Part shown: positions 49,922 to 58,677 of the stretch, piece by piece | Numbering within the stretch: position 1 is the first letter of the stretch | Layout of the letters: each line of letters begins with the position of its first letter | NCBI GenBank assembly: GCA_964473155.1 | Contig: CAYYNT010000013.1 | Location: forward strand, 1-64,000 | Length of the DNA stretch: 64,000 bases | Source: JAJFUG01 sp964473155 | GTDB lineage: Bacteria > Gemmatimonadota > Glassbacteria > GWA2-58-10 | Direction of reading: 5' to 3' | Notes under the pieces: generated by a model | Databases searched by the model: none | Told to the model about the DNA's origin: nothing | The model's input: the letters and a program-made list of their open reading frames with translations, nothing else | Position numbers and translations under genes: made by a program

Positions 49922-52464
49922 GAACCAGGCTCGATTACAGGCTCCGCCTGATCCTGTTGATAGCCCTGGCCGCCCTGATGTCCACCTGCGGCGATGATTC
50001 GCGCTCGCCCACCGAGGTGGCGGCAAATGCCCGCCGTATCCGCATGGTCTCCGGGGATGACCAGACCGGCCGCGCGCTGGCCTCTCTTCCTCAGCCGTTG
50101 ACCGTGCAGGTGCTGGATGATGAGGGCAACCCCGTCCCGGCTTTCGGTGTGCGTTTCCAGGTCACCTCGGCCTCAGGACAGTTCACCGGCAGCAACAGCC
50201 GCAGCACGGATGTAGTGACCAACAACAACGGCATGACCTCGGTTTATCTGACCCTGGGGGCCTCGGCGGATATTCAGTACACGGTGGAGGCCTCGGCGTC
50301 GCGGGCCAATGGCCAAGCGCTGGATGGCTCGCCGGTGAGGTTCAGCGCCAGCGCCAGCAGCAGCGTGGACACCACCTCAGGCGGAGGCGGGGGAACCAGC
50401 GGCCCGTCGGACGCTTTCCGCATGACCGCCACACCGCTGGGCGCGGACACGGTCGGCTCGGTGGGACGGTTTTTCAAGATTCCCCTGGCCGTGTTAGTGG
50501 TGGATTCGCTGGGCAAGCCGGTCAAGGGCCTCACGGTCTATTACACCGCTGTCATTGGCGGCGGCTCGTTCGATATCGCGGAAAAGACGACTGACGATTA
50601 CGGCGTGGCAAGCAACTTCCTGCGCCTGGGCTTTCAGACGGGGATGAACCAGATCACCGCCTCGGCCGTTCTGCCCGACGGGTCGGCGCGCAAGGTGGAG
50701 TGGCGTATCTGGGGCCAGATCGACCCGGATGTCCGTCATAATGCCTACAACATACGCATGGTGACGGCCGACAGCGTGGTCGCCCCGGTGGGCAGCACCC
50801 TGCCCGTGCCGGTGGTGGTTGCGGTGACAGACACGTTCGGCGCGGGCTCGCCCAACCAGCCGGTCACCTGGACAGTGGAGCACGCCGGGACGCTGCTCAC
50901 GGCAGTCAGCAACAGCAACAGCGAGGGAATAGCGCAGCTTACATTGACCCTGGGGCCGAACGCGGGCCTCAACCGGGTGAGGGCCACGATCATACGGGAC
51001 AACGGCGAGGAACGCTCGGCTTACCTGAACGTCTGGGGCACGGCCGGGACGGTGGCCGCCGGACCGGATTCGCTGGTGCTCATTTCCGGCGGGGGACAGA
51101 AAGGCGAGGTGGGAAGCGTCCTGCCTCTGCCTGTAGTCCTGGCAGTACTGGATGAGAACGGGAACCGTCTGGCCAACGCGAATGTCAAGCTGACGGTGAC
51201 TACGCCAATAAGCGTGCCTGCGGGGGATGCAGGATTTATCGGTGAAGAAGGTGAAGCAGTACCTTCGGCGGTGGTGCTGAATCTCACTTCCGATGCCAAC
51301 GGACTGATAGTGTTCATCTGGCAGCTTGGCCCCGGCCCCGACCTGGACAACACGGTGGTGGCCGAGGTGCGCCGCAAGGACGGCACACAAAGGAGCCTGA
51401 CTGTTCATTCCGAGGCCTTGCCTCACCCCGACACCGCCAACCGTCTGGTGATAACGAGCGGAAATTATCAGACACCATATTATGTAAGTACCGTTTTACC
51501 CTTGCCGCTCGTGGTCAGGGTGGTGGATACGACAAGGGCCGGGGTCAATGGTGATACTCTCGGAGCTCCCATCTCTAATTTCCCGGTGCTGATGACCGCT
51601 TACAGTCCGAGTGGGGATGGATCACTGAATGCCTCAGCAGCAGGAGAACCCGGTGGAACGGGTAGACTGACAGCCCTGACGGATAAGGATGGTTTAGCCG
51701 CTGTCCGCTGGACAACAGGGACGCTAACCGGAAGGCCGGATGATCTGGATATGCTGCGGGACAATAATTATGTCGTTGCCGTGGCAGTGTTCGCGGACGG
51801 AAGCCAGGACAGCGTGATATTCTTTACCACCGCTCTGCCTCAGACACCCAGAGCCATGTCGGTATCCGGCGCCACCGACCTGTCGGGCACAGCAGGCAGG
51901 AGCTTGAACCTGCCGACTGTCAACGTGGTCGACCAGTACGGCAACGTGGTGGCTGGCGCGGCTGTCTATTTCTCGATCGGCCAGACACCCGGACCGGCGC
52001 AGCTTGCGCAGACTTCACTAAGCACCGATATCTACGGCAATGCCACCGGTGTGATCAGCCAGCTGAGCACCAAGAGCGGCACGATGAAGGTCTCGGCCGC
52101 CAACGGCTCGCTGAACGGTTCGCCGATCAACTTTAATATCACCGTGGAGGCGGATGCCGCGGCCTCGATCCTGAAAGCCGGCGGCGACAGCCAGACCGCC
52201 AAGAGCGGGACAGCCTGGGGCAGCAGCATAAAAGTCCTGGTGTTAGACCAGTACGGCAACGCCAGGGGCGGCCAGCTTGTCACTTTCAACGTGAGCTCCG
52301 GCAGCGCCACGCTTCAGGACCTGCGAGTGTTCACGGATGAGGACGGTTTCGCGGAAACCACCGCCACGCCGACCGCCATTGGCAATGTGACAATCACCGC
52401 CAGCACCACTATCGGCAGCGGAAGCAGCAGCGTCTCGTTCAGCCTGACCGCCACCGCGCCCTGA
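49918..52464 (+). CDS. Large lipoprotein with about seven Big_1-type Ig-like domains
   Basis: The 848-residue protein has a lipobox (ALMSTCGDD, Cys about residue 21) and about seven repeats of roughly 100 residues. Each opens with a phrase such as RIRMVSGDDQTG, SLVLISGGGQKGEVG or ASILKAGGDSQTAKSG, continues with VQVLDDEGNPVPAFGVRF-like or VLVLDQYGNARGG strands, and has a DG/NG-rich turn before TAT. These resemble Big_1 (invasin/intimin-like) Ig folds. It overlaps the pilQ stop by 4 bp, so it is co-translated with the secretin; it may be a surface adhesin or a pilus-associated protein. A terminator follows. Confidence 0.85.
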   Translation: MRTRLDYRLRLILLIALAALMSTCGDDSRSPTEVAANARRIRMVSGDDQTGRALASLPQPLTVQVLDDEGNPVPAFGVRFQVTSASGQFTGSNSRSTDVVTNNNGMTSVYLTLGASADIQYTVEASASRANGQALDGSPVRFSASASSSVDTTSGGGGGTSGPSDAFRMTATPLGADTVGSVGRFFKIPLAVLVVDSLGKPVKGLTVYYTAVIGGGSFDIAEKTTDDYGVASNFLRLGFQTGMNQITASAVLPDGSARKVEWRIWGQIDPDVRHNAYNIRMVTADSVVAPVGSTLPVPVVVAVTDTFGAGSPNQPVTWTVEHAGTLLTAVSNSNSEGIAQLTLTLGPNAGLNRVRATIIRDNGEERSAYLNVWGTAGTVAAGPDSLVLISGGGQKGEVGSVLPLPVVLAVLDENGNRLANANVKLTVTTPISVPAGDAGFIGEEGEAVPSAVVLNLTSDANGLIVFIWQLGPGPDLDNTVVAEVRRKDGTQRSLTVHSEALPHPDTANRLVITSGNYQTPYYVSTVLPLPLVVRVVDTTRAGVNGDTLGAPISNFPVLMTAYSPSGDGSLNASAAGEPGGTGRLTALTDKDGLAAVRWTTGTLTGRPDDLDMLRDNNYVVAVAVFADGSQDSVIFFTTALPQTPRAMSVSGATDLSGTAGRSLNLPTVNVVDQYGNVVAGAAVYFSIGQTPGPAQLAQTSLSTDIYGNATGVISQLSTKSGTMKVSAANGSLNGSPINFNITVEADAAASILKAGGDSQTAKSGTAWGSSIKVLVLDQYGNARGGQLVTFNVSSGSATLQDLRVFTDEDGFAETTATPTAIGNVTITASTTIGSGSSSVSFSLTATAP

Positions 52465-52500
52465 GTGCGGCCCAAAGCGGTCATGACGTAACAGTGAAAC

Positions 52501-52534
52501 AGGGGGTGCGGCGCATTGGCCGCACCCCCTGTCT
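52501..52534. terminator. Bidirectional terminator between the pil and PepSY units
   Basis: AGGGGGTGCGGC (52501-52512) pairs with GCCGCACCCCCT (52519-52530), a perfect 12 bp stem with a 6-base loop. A partial T tract follows on the plus strand and GTTTCA on the minus strand. Confidence 0.7.
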
Positions 52535-52590
52535 GTTTATGTCCGGCTGGATTGCAGTTCCTGGTCGAGGCCTGTCTCAACCGGTTTCGG

Positions 52591-53175
52591 TCAGGGCATG
52601 TACATGAAATAGAGTATCATCGCCGCGGTGAGAGCCATCCCGGATGTGAGGCACAGCCAGCCCAGGGCGCTCCGTCCGCTTTTTCCGCCAGCCCAGAGCC
52701 AGAGGCCGCTGAATCCGAACACGATAAGCGCAGCGCTGGCGAAATCGTACAAGAAAGCCCAGAGATCGTAAAGCGCGCCACCTCCGTAGCCGTGAAGGCG
52801 GTGGAAGCCGACAAGAACGCCGCGCAATCCCTGACGGTTTTCGGTCAGGGTCAGGCTGTCCCCGGCGGCCCAGACCCGCGCATCGGCATTGAACCCGGGC
52901 CTCATCCAGCCGAAACGCCAGGAGCCGTCCGCCAGGCCGCTCGGTTCCATTCTCTTGCCGCGCAGGCCGAAACGCCGCTCCAGTTGTGACGCCATCTCCT
53001 CCGGCGACAGATTACCGGTGACTCCCAGGCGCTCGGTCCGTACGGTCCTTTCCGGTTCGGTTTGCGGGAACCATTTCTCGTGGATCATCGCGAACCCGGT
53101 CAGGAAATACATCATCAGAAAGGAGGCCGCGGCCAGGCCGGCATACAGGTGGATTTTCCGCACAAGTTCCCGCAT
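52591..53175 (-). CDS. PepSY-associated membrane protein (second of pair)
   Basis: The 194-residue protein has three membrane segments: IHLYAGLAAASFLMMYFLTGF near the N-terminus, and FASAALIVFGFSGLWLWAGG with LTSGMALTAAMILYFMY at the C-terminus. The intervening extracytoplasmic part ends in LVGFHRLHGYGGGALYDLWAF, with the His typical of PepSY-associated TM proteins. It resembles one half of larger PepSY proteins linked to iron or electron transfer. I use ATG 53175 (AGGGGG upstream); GTG 53181 overlaps the previous stop. Confidence 0.8.
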   Translation of the reverse strand: MRELVRKIHLYAGLAAASFLMMYFLTGFAMIHEKWFPQTEPERTVRTERLGVTGNLSPEEMASQLERRFGLRGKRMEPSGLADGSWRFGWMRPGFNADARVWAAGDSLTLTENRQGLRGVLVGFHRLHGYGGGALYDLWAFLYDFASAALIVFGFSGLWLWAGGKSGRSALGWLCLTSGMALTAAMILYFMYMP

Positions 53176-53177
53176 GT

Positions 53178-53765
53178 TCACCCCCTGAGCCAGACAAAAA
53201 GCATGAAAATGAGCGACAATCCGCTCACCACGGCCAGTACAGCCATTCCGGAAAGCTTCTCGCGCTTTCCCTGCCCCCAGAGCGCTATACCGCTTATTCC
53301 AGCAAAAACCACCCAGACAGTGCAGAACTCGGTGAACCAGGGCCAGACAGCACTGAAACGGGACCCCGGAATTTTTTCCATGGCGTGCAGGTTGTTAAAG
53401 ACCCGCCAGAAACCGAAACGTTGTTCATGGACCCGGACAAAACCGCGCTTAGGATAATAAGTTACAGCATAATGTTTTCCCGGACGAGACAGACCGAAAT
53501 GCAGAACGCCCAGGGAATCCCGGCCTGTCTCCCAGGGCAGGGGCCAGCCCATCAGCCCCAGGGAATCCCGCAAAGCCTCGGCCTGCTTGATGTCATCGTC
53601 CAGTTCCGGGATCCGCACGGCCGCTTCCCAGCTTGTCTCAACCGTTTCCGGACGGGTGAATGCGAAGCTGTGATTAAAATTCAGTGAGCTGAACCCGAAG
53701 ATAATCAGGTATGGAAAACAAAGAAGGCCTCCGTATAAGTGAATGCGATGCATCCAGTTTCGCAT
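53178..53765 (-). CDS. PepSY-associated membrane protein (first of pair)
   Basis: The 195-residue protein is a relative of the following gene: WMHRIHLYGGLLCFPYLIIFG near the N-terminus, a middle extracytoplasmic region with FWRVFNNLHAMEKIPGSRF, and two C-terminal membrane segments (EFCTVWVVFAGISGIALWG, VLAVVSGLSLIFMLFVWL). The shared RIHLY.G and LH motifs suggest a duplication or a split PepSY membrane reductase. AGGAGG precedes ATG 53765. The two genes form a two-gene operon. Confidence 0.8.
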   Translation of the reverse strand: MRNWMHRIHLYGGLLCFPYLIIFGFSSLNFNHSFAFTRPETVETSWEAAVRIPELDDDIKQAEALRDSLGLMGWPLPWETGRDSLGVLHFGLSRPGKHYAVTYYPKRGFVRVHEQRFGFWRVFNNLHAMEKIPGSRFSAVWPWFTEFCTVWVVFAGISGIALWGQGKREKLSGMAVLAVVSGLSLIFMLFVWLRG

Positions 53766-54010
53766 CTGACCTCCTGAAATGGTTGTTTTCATCCCTCGAA
53801 AAGAGCCGGGCTAAAAATATGTTTTTTCAGGCTGTTTGCCAGAATAAACTTGACATGCTTTCCGATTGTGCGAAAAAGCGGTACAGGTGTGTTTTGATGA
53901 GCGAATTCGTACATCTGCGGGCGGGATGACGGGCGAAATGGCTCTTCGATGAATATGGGTATTATGGGTAACACTATGAAAAACATTTAAATAGCAGTTT
54001 GCCTTTCGGT
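53766..54010. other. Divergent intergenic region upstream of the heme/PAS sensor
   Basis: I see no gene here. TTGACA occurs at 53850-53855 without a matching -10 box. A better promoter candidate lies just downstream at 54011-54026. Confidence 0.4.
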
Positions 54011-54026
54011 TGGCATGGTGTATGCT
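54011..54026 (+). promoter_or_regulatory. Possible sigma-54 promoter upstream of the heme/PAS sensor
   Basis: TGGCATGGTGTATGCT has GG (-24) and GC (-12) exactly 10 bp apart and matches the TGGCAYR-N4-TTGCW consensus except for A at one -12 position. A sigma-70 reading (TTGCCT, 16 bp, TATGCT at 54021-54026) is also possible. No sigma-54 or activator gene is in the window. Confidence 0.4.
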
Positions 54027-54110
54027 TTTATCATTTTACTGCAGGGTGACGGACCGGTTTTCTCAATCCGGGAACGAACATAAAAGATATCAATGGCGAG
54101 GTCGTTGCGG

Positions 54111-55493
54111 ATGCGCGAGAAGAAGGACAACTATGAAAGCGTTTCGACCCCGGGCGGAATCAAATCACTGGCCGTTGTCTGGTCCTTGCTGGTCGCGCTT
54201 TCGTTTGTCTGGTACATCTATACTCAGAACAAGCTGAAGTTCGAATATGCGCTGGGCGAGGCCCGCGATTCTTTCACCCGCGAACTGCTGCTGATCGACT
54301 GGCTGGCCGGCAAGCGGACTGTACGGCCGGGAGAGGGGCCGCTGGCTCCTCCTGACAGCGGTGCTCTCCGGTCTCCAGAGAAAGGCTTTTCCGGCAGTGC
54401 TTTTCTCCAGGGGCGCCATGCGGTCACATGCATGGGCATGCCCAATTTTTATCTGCGTATAACAAGCCTCAAGCCGCTGAAAGAAAACAACCTGCCGGAT
54501 GAATGGGAAAAGACGGCCCTGGAGAAGCTGGCTGCCGGGAAGAACGAAGTTTTCTCAATTGACGTTAGTGACGGCCGGAAATATCTCCGTTATATGGGGC
54601 CGGTGGCACAACTCGATGAATGCTGCTCATGTCATAATAATCAGATGGGCAACCAGAACGGTATCAGCATAACTCTTCCTCTGGAGCCGGCCGCGCAGAT
54701 GGTGAAGGGGCATTTTCTCGAGGCCGGCCTTTCATATATCGCATTCTGGTTGATCGGTCTGGCCGGTCTTTTCTGGGCGTTCAGCCGTATCACGCGGCAG
54801 CAGCGCCTGAATTCCATCGTGCAGCGGGAACTGACGCGCATACGCTCGGCGGTTGAATGCGCCAGCGAGGCGATCCTGATAACAGATGAAAACGGACATG
54901 CGGTCTACACCAATCCGGCTTTCATTCTGCTGTTCAACCAGACCCTCGAAGAACTTAAAAACGCTGGCATAGACGTTATATTCGCCGAACCGGACGTTAC
55001 TCAGCATATAACTGAAATACTGAACGGCAAGGCGGATTTCTGGGAAGGCGAGTCAGTCGTTCTGGCTGCAGGAGGACGGAAGATTACCGCATGGTGCCGT
55101 TTCAGCCGGATATACGATGAGTCGGGAGAGTATGACGGGATGCGCCTGATGCTCACCGACATGACCGAGGCAAAAAAGAGCCAGGAGGAAAGCCTTCAGC
55201 GCGAGAGGCTTTCCGCGGCCCTCGCGCTGGCCGGGGCCGCCTGCCACGAAATTAATCAGCCGCTGCAGGCTGCGCTCGGTTACAGCGAACTGGCTATCAT
55301 GAGCGGCAAAGCCTGCACCTGCGGCAAAACCAATGTCCAGTCCCTGATGACGATTCGCGAGCAGGTGCTGAGAGTCGCCGGCATAGTCAAGAAACTGCAC
55401 GGCATTTCACGATACAGAACCGCCAATTATGTCGGTCAAAGCCACATCGTCGATCTCGAAAAATCCTCCACGCCCGATACACCCTCGGAATGA
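54111..55493 (+). CDS. Membrane heme (DUF3365-like) and PAS sensor with HisKA but no ATPase domain
   Basis: The 460-residue protein has a membrane helix (LAVVWSLLVALSFVWYIYT), a DUF3365/Tll0287-like sensor region ending in a heme-type CXXCH motif (CCSCH, residues 171-175), a second membrane helix (YIAFWLIGLAGLFWAFS), a PAS domain (AILITDENGHAVYTNPAF to LMLTDMTEA) and a HisKA segment (GAACHEINQPLQAALGYSEL, His379). It ends there, without the N, G1 and G2 boxes of a kinase. It may form dimers with a complete kinase or act only as a phosphotransfer or docking protein. Start ATG 54111 (GAGGT upstream); ATG 54093 is possible. Confidence 0.78.
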   Translation: MREKKDNYESVSTPGGIKSLAVVWSLLVALSFVWYIYTQNKLKFEYALGEARDSFTRELLLIDWLAGKRTVRPGEGPLAPPDSGALRSPEKGFSGSAFLQGRHAVTCMGMPNFYLRITSLKPLKENNLPDEWEKTALEKLAAGKNEVFSIDVSDGRKYLRYMGPVAQLDECCSCHNNQMGNQNGISITLPLEPAAQMVKGHFLEAGLSYIAFWLIGLAGLFWAFSRITRQQRLNSIVQRELTRIRSAVECASEAILITDENGHAVYTNPAFILLFNQTLEELKNAGIDVIFAEPDVTQHITEILNGKADFWEGESVVLAAGGRKITAWCRFSRIYDESGEYDGMRLMLTDMTEAKKSQEESLQRERLSAALALAGAACHEINQPLQAALGYSELAIMSGKACTCGKTNVQSLMTIREQVLRVAGIVKKLHGISRYRTANYVGQSHIVDLEKSSTPDTPSE

Positions 55494-55602
55494 TCTTTCC
55501 CCTCAGAATGGCGGTTTTTCCCCCGCTGATTAAAGCCTGGAGTTAAAGGCAATGTTTTTGTAGGTTTATCCAGCGGAATTTCATATCTCGACTGGAGAGC
55601 CG

Positions 55603-58600
55603 ATGAATAACATGATCAACAGGCTGGCTGAAATCTGCCGCGAGCACCCGATCAGTGAAAAATGGCTGCTGGCGCACTCGCGCCGGACCGGCTTTCAATG
55701 GCTGGACCGTCTCGCCGCGGCCGGGATCAGCCCGGTCAACATGAGGGTGCGGACAATCAAGTTCATGGCGTTCGAACTGGCCGCGCCTTACCTGGCCCGG
55801 CCGAAACTGGATTTCATGTCCAGCGGCGATGGCGCTTTTTGCGCTGGACTTCTGTTTTCCCGTCTCCGGGGAAAAGGCGGCGGTTACCTGCTTGAACAGC
55901 CGCCCGGCGAGGGTCTGTTCGACACTGTCTATAGTGCGCTGACAGATTTGCGGCTGGCCGGGTTGACCCCGGATGATCTCGATCCGGGCCGTTTTGAGGA
56001 TCCCCGCAAATCCATCGACCTGCGTCTTATTCTGAAAGAGTACCTCCATGAGTTGGAGCGAAGGGGACTGAAAGATTACGCCGGGGTGCTGGAACTGGCG
56101 ATTCGCCGGCTGAACGAGGATAAAGGCGCGCTGCCGGAAGGTCTTATTGTTATTCTTCCCGGCCTCCCCCGGCTGTCCGGTCTGGAGAGGCGGCTGCTCG
56201 ATCATTTGCCGCAAGGCTGTCTGGTCTGCACGGAAAAGGATGCGCTGTCGCGCCGCCAGGGTTTCGACCAGGAACGGCTGTCAAAAGCGCTGGCTCCTGA
56301 AAGCGGATGCCGGGTGGAAATATTTCGTGCCGTTGGAGAGTCCAACGAGGCGCGGGAGGCATTGCGCCGGGTCCTTTCATCAGGATTGCCGCTGGACCGG
56401 GTGGAGGTGCTGCACACGGACAGCTCCACCTATGTGCCGCTGTTTTATGAATTGATCACCAGCTTGCAGCTTGAAAAATCGGGTGGGCCCGGTAATCTGC
56501 CGGTGACTTTCGCCGAGGGAATCCCCGTTCGTCTGACCCGTCCAGGACGCGCCCTGGCCGCCTGGCTGGACTGGCAGGCGCGGGGCTTTCCCCAGGCGAG
56601 ACTGGCCGGAATGATCCAGGACGGATTACTGGAACTGGACGGCGCCGAGGCCACACATGCCAAACTGGCCGCCAGTATACGGCTGGCCCCTATAGGGATG
56701 GGGAGGGGGCATTATCTGCCAGGCATGCGCTCCTGGATTGAAGCGCTTGAAAACCGTAAATCAATGCCCCGCCGGGTGGATGAATCCGGCGAGGAATTTG
56801 AGACAGACTATCTGGAGCGGCAGATCCTTATTGTCCGCCGGCTTGAAGGATTCATCAGGAGTCTGCTGGATATTACGCCCGAAACCGGTTCCACAGATCC
56901 GGTACTGCTGGGGCGGGCGGTTTCTTTCCTCGATCGTTTTGCCCGCAGCGTGAACGAGCCGGACAATTTCGCCCGGGAGGCTTTGCGCAAGAGAATCAAC
57001 GAATTGAGTAAATGGGCGGAAGTGGACAGCGGCCTGGACCTGCGGGCTTTCCTGACCGGTATGCTGGACACCCTGACCGTTCTGGGGACCAGCGCGGCTC
57101 CCGGCTGTATGCACGTGGACAATATCCGGAACGGAGGGCACAGCGGCCGTCCGGTCACTTTCATACTGGGCCTGGATGACGGGCGCTTTCCCGGCGGCGC
57201 TCTTCAGGACCCTGTCCTGCTGGATGCCGAGAGGGCCAGACTTTCGCCGGGATTGCCCACGGCGGCGGCGCGGCAGGAGCAGGCGCTGGAGGATTTCACC
57301 GGTCTGATCGAGGGCTTGTCAGGCCGGGTCTATCTGGGATTCTCCTGCCGCGGTATCGAGGATGGACGGGAGATGTTTCCCAGTCCGGTGCTGCTGCATG
57401 TGCACCGCCTTCTGACCGGCGATCCCTCGGCTGACCAGGGCCGGATGCTTGAAACTCTGCCGGTTGCAGCCTCGTTTGCGCCCTCGCCGGGCAGCGCATG
57501 TCTGGACAACGCGGAGTGGTGGCTTCGCGCTCTGTGTCATTCCAAAAGGCCGTTACTGGCGCGAGGCCCGCTGGAGGAGGCTTTCCCGCACTTGAAACGC
57601 GGGCGCGCGGCCTTGGAAGCCAGGCGCAGTGGATATCTGACCGGTTATGACGGCTATTGCCCGGAGGCCGGACACAATCTCGATCCAACGGCTGCGGCGG
57701 AGCGGAGCATGTCCGCCTCGGCGTTCGAAAGGCTGGGAAGATGCCCGTTGTCCTTTTTCTTCCGCTATGGCCTTGAAATCGAACCGCCGGAGGATTACGA
57801 GGCCGACCCGTCGCTCTGGCTGGACAGCCTCCAGTCCGGGAGCCTTCTGCACGAGTTGTTCTACGATTTCGTACACGAGCTTGCGCAGCGGAACGCGAAG
57901 CCTCAGGACACTCCTGAGCAGCGCGTGAGGCTGGCCACATTGCTCGATGAGACTGTCCGGCGTTACGTCAGGCGGTATCCACCAGCCTCGGCCGGAGCTT
58001 TCCAGCGCAGGCGGCGCGAGCTGGAGCGGACAGCCGCCGTATTTCTGACCGAGGAAGCCGAGCATTGCCGCCGCAGCACGCCGGTGCATCTGGAGTGGTC
58101 TATCGGGATGCGGGAGGAGACAGGCGAGGATGCGCCGCGGTCCGTACGGCTTCGTCTTCCGGACGGCCGGTCGCTGAGTGTGCGTGGACGGATCGACCGG
58201 GTGGACCGCGAGCCGGACGGCGCGTTTGTGATCTGGGATTACAAGACCGGCGGCCCCGCACGGTACAGCCTGTCCGATCCGGTCCGCCAGGGGCGGGTGA
58301 TGCAGCCGGCCCTGTATGTGGAGATGGCTTCCGGAGCGTTGCGCGCTTTCTACGGAGATACTGCGGAGGCCACGGCATTCGGTTTCTTTTTTCCCGGTCC
58401 GCGCGGGCATGGGCAGCGCATGCGCTGGAGGCGTGAAAACCTGAACCAGTGGAGTGAAGTTCTGAAAAACCTTTGCGATATACTGGCCTCCGGCGCGTTC
58501 ATCGCCACGGATGAGGACAGTTCATCCGGCGCGCCGCCGGACTGCAAGCACTGCGAACACCAGGCCGCCTGCGGCGACCTTCACGAAACGGTGGCCGCTT

Positions 58601-58677
58601 CATCCGACAAGCTGCGCAACCTGGATAACTTAGTCCTCGAACCGTTCCGGCGGCTCCGGCCGCGGGAGGCGGAATGA
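55603..58677 (+). CDS. addB: AddB-like helicase-nuclease subunit with Fe-S cluster site
   Basis: The 1024-residue protein has an inactive helicase-like N-terminal part (no Walker A seen) and a C-terminal PD-(D/E)XK nuclease: GRIDRVDREPDGAFVIWDYKTG (about residues 863-884). The Fe-S cysteines of AddB-type nucleases are present: one in RLGRCPLSFFFRYG (about 717) and three in CKHCEHQAAC (about 980). AddB with AddA processes double-strand breaks for recombination. It is unusually diverged in the N-terminal half. Its stop overlaps the addA start by 4 bp. Confidence 0.82.
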   Translation: MNNMINRLAEICREHPISEKWLLAHSRRTGFQWLDRLAAAGISPVNMRVRTIKFMAFELAAPYLARPKLDFMSSGDGAFCAGLLFSRLRGKGGGYLLEQPPGEGLFDTVYSALTDLRLAGLTPDDLDPGRFEDPRKSIDLRLILKEYLHELERRGLKDYAGVLELAIRRLNEDKGALPEGLIVILPGLPRLSGLERRLLDHLPQGCLVCTEKDALSRRQGFDQERLSKALAPESGCRVEIFRAVGESNEAREALRRVLSSGLPLDRVEVLHTDSSTYVPLFYELITSLQLEKSGGPGNLPVTFAEGIPVRLTRPGRALAAWLDWQARGFPQARLAGMIQDGLLELDGAEATHAKLAASIRLAPIGMGRGHYLPGMRSWIEALENRKSMPRRVDESGEEFETDYLERQILIVRRLEGFIRSLLDITPETGSTDPVLLGRAVSFLDRFARSVNEPDNFAREALRKRINELSKWAEVDSGLDLRAFLTGMLDTLTVLGTSAAPGCMHVDNIRNGGHSGRPVTFILGLDDGRFPGGALQDPVLLDAERARLSPGLPTAAARQEQALEDFTGLIEGLSGRVYLGFSCRGIEDGREMFPSPVLLHVHRLLTGDPSADQGRMLETLPVAASFAPSPGSACLDNAEWWLRALCHSKRPLLARGPLEEAFPHLKRGRAALEARRSGYLTGYDGYCPEAGHNLDPTAAAERSMSASAFERLGRCPLSFFFRYGLEIEPPEDYEADPSLWLDSLQSGSLLHELFYDFVHELAQRNAKPQDTPEQRVRLATLLDETVRRYVRRYPPASAGAFQRRRRELERTAAVFLTEEAEHCRRSTPVHLEWSIGMREETGEDAPRSVRLRLPDGRSLSVRGRIDRVDREPDGAFVIWDYKTGGPARYSLSDPVRQGRVMQPALYVEMASGALRAFYGDTAEATAFGFFFPGPRGHGQRMRWRRENLNQWSEVLKNLCDILASGAFIATDEDSSSGAPPDCKHCEHQAACGDLHETVAASSDKLRNLDNLVLEPFRRLRPREAE

